Assembly (NCBI GenBank): GCA_934271065.1
Contig: CAKQQQ010000001.1
Span: 1-64,000 of the forward strand
Reading direction: 5' to 3'
Length of the DNA stretch: 64,000 nucleotides
Source of the DNA: an uncultured Clostridia bacterium
GTDB lineage: Bacteria > Bacillota > Clostridia > Christensenellales > Borkfalkiaceae
Positions within the stretch are counted from its first letter, which is position 1; every line of letters starts with the position of its first letter. The notes below the pieces were generated by a model, which saw only the letters and a list, made by a program, of their open reading frames with translations, was not told where the DNA came from and did no database searches. Shown here piece by piece: positions 58,281-64,000 of this stretch. The translations under genes were made by a program, and so were the position numbers.

Positions 58281-59868
58281 AATTCTCGTAAAGAAACAAC
58301 TTTTAGAAATCAATCGCTGCTTGTTCGTCAGCGGCAAAACGGGCGAAAGGCGGAGTAAAAAAGCCGTATTTTTTGCGATTGCGGGATTTATCGCGCTTAT
58401 GCTTTTCCTTGCCGTCGCGTTCTTTTTCCTGTTCTCTTCGTTCGTTTCTCCGCTTGCGCAAGCGGGGCTTAACTGGCTGTATTTTGCGTTGACGGGCGGT
58501 CTTGCTGTTTTTATAGGCGCGTTCGGCAGCGTTTTCAATACGTTTTCCACGCTCTATCTTTCCAAAGATAACGATTTTCTGTTGTCGTTGCCCCTGCCGC
58601 CGAAATCCATTCTGGCGTCAAGACTTATAAGCGTATATATTTTGGGCGCGGCTTATTCGGTAATCGTTTCCGTTCCCGCGTGCGTCGCGTATTACGTTTT
58701 CGCGTCGCCTACCGCGGCGGAAGTATTCGCTTCGCTTTTTTCCTGCGTGCTGATAACGCTCGCAGTCGCGATCCTCTCTTGTCTTCTCGGCTACGTCGTG
58801 GCTAAAATCAGCGTAAAACTCAAAAATAAAAGCCTGATAACGGTAATAATTTCGCTCGTAGTAATAGGCGTTTATTACTTCGTGTATTTCAAGATGAACG
58901 ACGCCATAACTTCGCTTATCGAAAACGGCGAAGCGGTTGCGGCGGCGATTAAAGTATACGCATATCCCGTGTACTCGTTCGGAAAGGCTTGCGTAGGCTC
59001 TCCGCTTTACCTGCTTTGCGTTACGGCGGTCATATGCGCTCTGTGCGTCGCGATTTTCGCCGCGCTCTCGCATAGTTTTATTAAAATAATAACCAACGTA
59101 TCGTTGGGCGGGGCGAACGTACGTAAAAAGCGTAAAATCAAAGTCCGTACTTCTTTCGGAACGCTGCTGCATAAGGAACTGAAACGGTTCGTTTCGAGCG
59201 CGTCGTATATGCTCAACAGCGGAATGGGTACGGCTCTGGCGTGCGCGGCTGCGATTGCGGCGATTATTAAAAATCAGGATATTTATCGGCTGTTCAATTC
59301 CCCCGAAATCGGGTACGGAGAGTACGCTTTGCCGATAGTCGCCGCCGCGGCTATGCTCTCGTCGTCGATCAACACTCTTACCGCGTCGTCGGTTTCGCTC
59401 GAAGGTAAGAATTTATGGATTTTGCGGTCATTGCCCGTAAAACCCATAACGATAATTTTAGCGAAACTTGCTTTGCATCTTATCGTCACGTTGCCCGCGC
59501 TGGAATTTCTGACGATTACCTTGTCCGTAGTAACGGGGCTCGGCGCGGCGGATACGATATGCGTAATTTGTTTGACCGCGTTCGCCGTCGTTTTCGCGGC
59601 GGAGTTCGGGTTGTTGCTCAATCTGAAAATGCCTAATTTCAAATGGACCAACGAAACGGTTGCGATAAAGCAGGGTATGCCCGTGTTTTTATCCTTGACT
59701 TCGGGTATGGTACTGACGGCTGTACTCGGCGGAGCGTACTTCGCGCTTCGTAAATTCGTTTCGGTTACGGCGTTCGTGTGGGCGTGCGCCGCGCTGTCGG
59801 CGATCGCCGCGTTTATTCTTTTCCGCCTTTTCGTAACGAAGGGCGTAAAGCTTTTTGACAAACTGTGA
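58273..59868 (+). CDS. ABC-2-type exporter permease
   Basis: 531 residues with about eleven or twelve membrane helices. It is the partner of the ATPase at 57567. The cytoplasmic stretch near 275-305 is Lys/Arg-rich (RKKRKIKVRTSFG), followed by GTLLHKELKRF, an exporter-permease motif. Related proteins are large fused two-half permeases. No lantibiotic, drug or lipid link can be seen nearby. Its stop is seven bases before the GH94 start. Confidence 0.75.
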   Translation: MLKILVKKQLLEINRCLFVSGKTGERRSKKAVFFAIAGFIALMLFLAVAFFFLFSSFVSPLAQAGLNWLYFALTGGLAVFIGAFGSVFNTFSTLYLSKDNDFLLSLPLPPKSILASRLISVYILGAAYSVIVSVPACVAYYVFASPTAAEVFASLFSCVLITLAVAILSCLLGYVVAKISVKLKNKSLITVIISLVVIGVYYFVYFKMNDAITSLIENGEAVAAAIKVYAYPVYSFGKACVGSPLYLLCVTAVICALCVAIFAALSHSFIKIITNVSLGGANVRKKRKIKVRTSFGTLLHKELKRFVSSASYMLNSGMGTALACAAAIAAIIKNQDIYRLFNSPEIGYGEYALPIVAAAAMLSSSINTLTASSVSLEGKNLWILRSLPVKPITIILAKLALHLIVTLPALEFLTITLSVVTGLGAADTICVICLTAFAVVFAAEFGLLLNLKMPNFKWTNETVAIKQGMPVFLSLTSGMVLTAVLGGAYFALRKFVSVTAFVWACAALSAIAAFILFRLFVTKGVKLFDKL

Positions 59869-59875
59869 GAAAAAT

Positions 59876-62242
59876 ATGAAAGAGATTAAGAAAAACGATT
59901 ATTATTACTTTGACGACGAAAACAAAGAAGTCGTATTTACCCGTCACGATATGCCGTCGCCGTGGATAAATTATCTTTTCAACGGCGAAACGTTTACGAT
60001 GATGTCACATTCGGGCGGCAATCTCAGTTGGTATAAGTCCCCCGAAATATGGCGTATAGGCAGGTATAATTTTTATAATCTGCCAGTAGACGTAAACGGG
60101 CTTTTCGTATACGTTGCCGATAAGTCGACGGGCGAAGTGTGGAATCCAACGATTATCCCCCGCGACGTCAAGCCCGATAAATGGGAGTCGAGACACGGTC
60201 TCGGTTATACTAAATTTTCCGCCGAAAAAGACGGACTTAAAGTGTCGGTAAAATGCTTCATAAGCAAAGACAACGCGCTCGTGTACGACGTAGAATTCCT
60301 GTCCGACCGCGACAGGGATATTACGGTTTTCGCGTGCCACGAAATGGGGCTTATGGAGTACCTTCGCGAAGTGCAATGGCAATGTTATTGCAAAAACAGC
60401 AACAACGTGCTGTACGACGAAAAATGCGACGCGCTCGTCTACGAATATTTTGCCGATATGCAGGCGCGCCCCGACGAAACCCCGTTCGTGTATTTTTGTT
60501 CTAATATCGGTTTTTCGTCTTATAGCGGGGTAAGAAAGAGTTTCGTCGGCAATTATCGCGACTTAAAAAATCCGATAGCGATCGAAAACGGCAAACTTCC
60601 TTGCGACGAACTTAAAGGCGGCGAAGCGATGTTTTCGTCTTCCTACGAACTATCGCTTAAAAGGGGCGAAACGAAAACTCTCGATCTGTATCTCGGCGTG
60701 TTGAAGCCGCAAGAAGATATTAAAATCGTAACGGATAAACTCCGCGCCGAAGGCTACGCCGAAAAAGCGTTCGCCGCCCTTAACGACGAATGGAACGAGC
60801 GTCTCGCCGCGTTTAAGGTGGATATTCCCGACGCGCAAGCCGCGAGAATGATAAACGTATGGAACAAACTGCAAGCGCTCGTAAACTTTTACGTTTGCAG
60901 AGAAATTTCCTTTTACGCGACGGGTACGGTAAGGGGCGTAGGCGTTCGCGATGCGTCGCAGGACGCGCTCGGTATCGTTCATAGCGATATAAACCTTGCC
61001 AAAGACAAGATAAAACTCATAATGACTCAGCAGTACGCCTGCGGAAAGACCAATCATTATTTTTATCCCGTCGAAAAACGCGAGCCGATAGTAAGCGACA
61101 GAAGCGATAATCATTTGTGGATGATATACACCGTTTACGCTATTTGTATGGAAGAAGGTAAAACGGATATATTGAACGACGCGGTCGAATATTACGACGG
61201 CGGTTGCGGAACGGTTTTCGAGCATCTTGAAAAATCGATCGAGTACACGATGAATCATCTCGGCAAAGACGGTATTCCGTTAATGCTCGGCTCGGACTGG
61301 AACGATATGCTGTCCAACGTCTGCAAAAAAGGCGAAGGCGAAAGCGTTTTCGTCGCCCAAATGCTCGTTCTCGCCTGTAAACAAATGAAAGAACTTTGTA
61401 AGATTACGGGCAGAGATTACGATAAATACGACGAAATAATCAAAACGCAGACCGCGCTCGTAAACGATAAATTTTTCGATAAGGAATGGTATGTCCGCGC
61501 CGTTACCGACGAAGGACTGAAACTCGGCAAATCCGGCGACGAATGTGCCGAAATATGGATAAACTCGCAGAGTTGGGCGGTTATGTCGGGTATTGCCGAC
61601 AAAGAAAAGGGCAAAAAGGCGATGAACAGCGTTTTCAAAAAACTCGATTGCGGTTACGGGCTATTGAAACTCGCTCCGCCGCTCAGGCGTAACTATCCGA
61701 GTAAAGAAAACGAACTCACTTTCGCCCAGCCGGGCATCGGCGAAAACGGCGGCGTATTCTGCCACGCAAACGCCTGGGCGATCATCGCGGAATGTATGCT
61801 CGGCGATAACGAGCGGGCTTTCGCGCTCTATAAAGAGTTGATTCCCGACGAAATAATCAAAAAATTCGGGGTGGAACTGTATAACGCCGAACCGTACGTT
61901 TACGCTTCCAACATACGCGGTCCGCAGGCTTTCGACGCGGGGCAGGCGGGTGTGTCGTGGCTGTCGGGAACGGCTGCGTGGATGGTCGTTGCGGTAATGC
62001 AGTATATTTTCGGAATAAAACCCGAATACGACGGCTTAAAAATTCAGCCGTGCATACCCGACGAGTGGGAGAAGGTAACCGTAAAACGCAGATTCCGCGG
62101 AACGGACTATACGATAAACATCGACAATAGCGCGAAAGCGGGCAATCGCGTAAAGGAAATCAAAGTCAAGAACGCCGTTATCAGAAACGGGTGCGTTTCG
62201 TCGGACGCAAAAACCGCCGAGATAACGGTAATAACGGGCTGA
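59876..62242 (+). CDS. GH94-family disaccharide phosphorylase
   Basis: 788 residues from ATG at 59876, the first start past the permease stop; the TTG at 59855 lies inside the permease. No signal peptide. GH94 enzymes cleave beta-glucosides or chitobiose with phosphate. The N-terminal beta-sandwich runs to about 290. The (alpha/alpha)6 core has TGTVRGVGVRDASQD near 347-361, the catalytic GSDWNDM near 470-476, PGIGENGGVFCHANAWA near 617-633 and NIRGPQAFDAGQAGVSWLSGTAAWM. The exact substrate is unclear: cellobiose, laminaribiose and chitobiose phosphorylases share the motifs. It saves ATP by making sugar 1-phosphate. An ABC exporter precedes it, not an importer. Confidence 0.85.
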   Translation: MKEIKKNDYYYFDDENKEVVFTRHDMPSPWINYLFNGETFTMMSHSGGNLSWYKSPEIWRIGRYNFYNLPVDVNGLFVYVADKSTGEVWNPTIIPRDVKPDKWESRHGLGYTKFSAEKDGLKVSVKCFISKDNALVYDVEFLSDRDRDITVFACHEMGLMEYLREVQWQCYCKNSNNVLYDEKCDALVYEYFADMQARPDETPFVYFCSNIGFSSYSGVRKSFVGNYRDLKNPIAIENGKLPCDELKGGEAMFSSSYELSLKRGETKTLDLYLGVLKPQEDIKIVTDKLRAEGYAEKAFAALNDEWNERLAAFKVDIPDAQAARMINVWNKLQALVNFYVCREISFYATGTVRGVGVRDASQDALGIVHSDINLAKDKIKLIMTQQYACGKTNHYFYPVEKREPIVSDRSDNHLWMIYTVYAICMEEGKTDILNDAVEYYDGGCGTVFEHLEKSIEYTMNHLGKDGIPLMLGSDWNDMLSNVCKKGEGESVFVAQMLVLACKQMKELCKITGRDYDKYDEIIKTQTALVNDKFFDKEWYVRAVTDEGLKLGKSGDECAEIWINSQSWAVMSGIADKEKGKKAMNSVFKKLDCGYGLLKLAPPLRRNYPSKENELTFAQPGIGENGGVFCHANAWAIIAECMLGDNERAFALYKELIPDEIIKKFGVELYNAEPYVYASNIRGPQAFDAGQAGVSWLSGTAAWMVVAVMQYIFGIKPEYDGLKIQPCIPDEWEKVTVKRRFRGTDYTINIDNSAKAGNRVKEIKVKNAVIRNGCVSSDAKTAEITVITG

Positions 62243-62260
62243 CGCAATCGCCTGCGACTA

Positions 62261-62300
62261 CGGGGACGGAAGAATACGACTTCCGTCTCCGTTATTTTTT
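62261..62300 (+). terminator. Terminator of the GH94 gene
   Basis: CGGGGACGGAAG (62261-62272) pairs with CTTCCGTCTCCG (62280-62291) with one wobble, followed by TTATTTTTT. Confidence 0.8.
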
Positions 62301-62347
62301 CGGTTAAATATTGCCTTAAATATTGCCCGCCGAATCCGTTATTCAAA

Positions 62348-62376
62348 TTGACAATCGCGCGTAAATACCGTATAAT
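62348..62376 (+). promoter_or_regulatory. Consensus promoter of nfnAB
   Basis: Perfect TTGACA (62348-62353), 17-base spacer, perfect TATAAT (62371-62376). AAGGTG lies between it and the ATG at 62393. Confidence 0.9.
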
Positions 62377-62392
62377 AAAATTAAGGTGCGAT

Positions 62393-63280
62393 ATGTACGA
62401 GATAAAAAGATACGAAAGACTTACCGATAACATATTTTTAGCGGACGTTTACGCTCCGCGCGTTGCGAAAAATTGCAAAGCGGGGCAATTCGTCATAGTC
62501 CGCGTCGACGAAAACGGCGAGCGTATACCGCTTACCGTATGCGACTTCGATCGCGTCGCTCAAACGGTTACGATAGTCGCGCAGGAAATCGGCGCGTCCA
62601 CCTATAAACTCGGCAAACTCCGTAAAGGAGATTTTATCGCCGACTTCGTAGGTCCGCTCGGCAACCCGTCGGAACTTACCGAAACTCCCGTCGGCGAGTT
62701 GAAGAATAAAAAGATAATATTCGTCGCCGGCGGCGTCGGCGCAGCACCCGTATATCCGCAGGTTAAATTTTTACACGAAAACGGAGTTAAAGCCGACGTT
62801 ATAATCGGTGCGAAAAACAAAGACTTGCTTATACTCCGAACCGAACTCGAAAAAGCGGCGGACAGAGTTTTCGTTACGACGGACGACGGTTCTTGCGGAG
62901 ATAAGGGGCTTGTAACCGATAAACTGCAAAGTCTCGTCGCGGGCGGCGAAAAATACGACTTGTGCGTGGCGATAGGTCCGGTTATAATGATGAAATTCGT
63001 TGCGAAAGCAACCGAAAAACTCGGCATAAAAACCGTGGTAAGTATGAACCCTATTATGGTTGACGGCACGGGTATGTGCGGCGCGTGCAGGGTTATCGTC
63101 GGTGGCGAAGTAAAATTCGCCTGCGTAGACGGTCCCGAATTCGACGGACACGCCGTCGATTACGACGAAGCGATGATACGGCAACGCCTTTACAAAACCG
63201 AAGAAGGCAGGGCGTATCTTAAAGCGAAAGAAGGCGATACTCATCACGGCGGTTGCGGAATGTGCGGAGATAAAGAATGA
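62393..63280 (+). CDS. nfnA: Ferredoxin-NADP+ reductase subunit alpha (NfnA/SudB-like)
   Basis: 295 residues from ATG at 62393; the ATG at 62348 is the -35 box itself. The FAD-binding domain has ERIPLTVCDFD near 43-53. The NAD(H) domain has FVAGGVGAAPVYPQVKF near 111-127. C-terminal Cys residues in MCGACRV and FACVDG, with a further GGCGMCG at the very end, could ligate a [2Fe-2S] cluster. With NfnB it forms the electron-bifurcating NADH/ferredoxin:NADP+ transhydrogenase of anaerobes. The gene overlaps nfnB by four bases (ATGA). A dihydroorotate dehydrogenase PyrK subunit is the alternative, but the NfnB partner settles it. Confidence 0.88.
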   Translation: MYEIKRYERLTDNIFLADVYAPRVAKNCKAGQFVIVRVDENGERIPLTVCDFDRVAQTVTIVAQEIGASTYKLGKLRKGDFIADFVGPLGNPSELTETPVGELKNKKIIFVAGGVGAAPVYPQVKFLHENGVKADVIIGAKNKDLLILRTELEKAADRVFVTTDDGSCGDKGLVTDKLQSLVAGGEKYDLCVAIGPVIMMKFVAKATEKLGIKTVVSMNPIMVDGTGMCGACRVIVGGEVKFACVDGPEFDGHAVDYDEAMIRQRLYKTEEGRAYLKAKEGDTHHGGCGMCGDKE

Positions 63281-64000
63281 ACGATTCGTTGAAAAGAGTT
63301 CCCGTTCGGGAACGCGACGGTAAAATAAGGGCGACCGATTACGACGAAGTTTCGTGCGGTTATAACGACGCGGAAGCGGTTGCGGAAGCGAAAAGGTGTC
63401 TCGAATGTAAAAATCCGCGTTGCGTAGACGGTTGCCCGGTAAATATAAATATCCCCGCGTTTATATCGCGGATAAAAAGCGGCGACTTTGCGACGGCGTA
63501 CGAAATAGTTTCCGAAAGTTCGGCGTTGCCCGCCGTATGCGGCAGAGTCTGCCCGCAGGAAAAGCAATGCGAAGGCAGGTGCGTACGCGGAATAAAAGGC
63601 GAAGCGATAGCGATAGGTAAACTCGAAAGATTCGTCGCCGATAAGGCGAGAGAAGACGGGCTTGTCGGCGCGCGCAGAACACAGTACAACGGAAAGAACG
63701 TCGCCGTAATCGGGTCGGGCCCGTCCGGGTTATCCTGCGCCGGCGAACTTATAAAATACGGCTACGGCGTTACCGTATTCGAGGCTTTGCACGAACTCGG
63801 CGGCGTACTCGTATACGGTATTCCCGAATTCCGACTTCCCAAAGATAAAGTCGTAAAGCCGGAAATAGAGCGATTAAAGGATAGCGGCGTCAAGTTTGAA
63901 ACGAACGTGGTCGTGGGTAAATCCGTAACCGTAGATCAACTGCTGAGCGAAGAAGGTTTTTCTGCCGTTTTTATCGGAACGGGCGCGGGCTTACCCCGAT
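63277..64000 (+). CDS. nfnB: NfnB / glutamate synthase small-subunit-like, partial
   Basis: The first 241 codons; the rest lies past the window edge. N-terminal iron-sulfur part: KRCLECKNPRCVDGCPVNIN near 28-50 and CGRVCPQEKQCEGRC near 88-102. The FAD loop GSGPSGLSCAGEL follows near 147-160. This is the layout of NfnB and of the glutamate synthase beta subunit, which are hard to tell apart without the remainder. The nfnA partner and 4-base overlap favour NfnB. Confidence 0.85.
   Translation, partial: MNDSLKRVPVRERDGKIRATDYDEVSCGYNDAEAVAEAKRCLECKNPRCVDGCPVNINIPAFISRIKSGDFATAYEIVSESSALPAVCGRVCPQEKQCEGRCVRGIKGEAIAIGKLERFVADKAREDGLVGARRTQYNGKNVAVIGSGPSGLSCAGELIKYGYGVTVFEALHELGGVLVYGIPEFRLPKDKVVKPEIERLKDSGVKFETNVVVGKSVTVDQLLSEEGFSAVFIGTGAGLPR

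Overview
The window looks like chromosomal DNA from an anaerobic, endospore-lineage member of the Bacillota (class Clostridia), most likely an uncultured gut commensal. The evidence is a gerA-type germination operon, the order plsX-rnc-smc-ftsY, the redox repressor Rex, an NfnAB-type transhydrogenase, tRNA genes with encoded CCA, and consensus sigma-A promoters (TTGACA-17-TATAAT). No species name can be read from the sequence.

Region 1 (1-27.9 kb) is accessory and glycan-related. After the tail of a type III restriction subunit and an orphan attenuator-like leader come a GH78 rhamnosidase, a divergent AraC regulator, and a long plus-strand series. That series holds a CUT1 ABC sugar transporter (binding lipoprotein and two permeases), six secreted Ig-like, DUF4838 or leucine-rich surface proteins, a 37-residue orphan peptide, a beta-helix protein, a GH112 galactosyl-sugar phosphorylase, a GH95 enzyme and a DUF6067-like putative hydrolase. 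GH78, GH112 and GH95 together suggest use of rhamnose/galactose-containing glycans (inference). Transport seems controlled from two adjacent palindromes in the binding-protein promoter.

Region 2 (27.9-30.7 kb) is a hinge. A six-gene tRNA operon on the minus strand lies between copies of a non-coding, TA-flanked, roughly 280-bp element. Three copies share a core that folds into a two-armed structure kept by compensatory changes. One copy is inserted inside another, and the nested pair carries two unrelated terminal inverted repeats. Solo ends lie elsewhere in the window. A 59-bp tandem repeat separates rdgB from a YhhN-like gene.

Region 3 (30.7-49.9 kb) is core: an XRE-NadE fusion, rex, pgk, tpiA, a GGDEF cyclase, tRNA-Leu, a Na/Pi symporter, an acetyltransferase-like protein, asnS, and plsX-rnc-smc-ftsY.

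Region 4 (49.9-64 kb) holds gerAA-AB-AC on the minus strand, then a NahK-like sugar 1-kinase behind an operator-like palindrome, a PHP phosphoesterase, an MFS carrier, an ABC exporter pair, a GH94 phosphorylase, and nfnA with a partial nfnB. Phosphorylases (GH112, GH94) and a sugar 1-kinase point to energy-saving phosphorolytic sugar use.

The most unusual signals are the structured mobile-element family, three apparently leaderless genes, the paired palindromic operators, the XRE-NadE fusion, and the module-swapping surface proteins with their small peptide.
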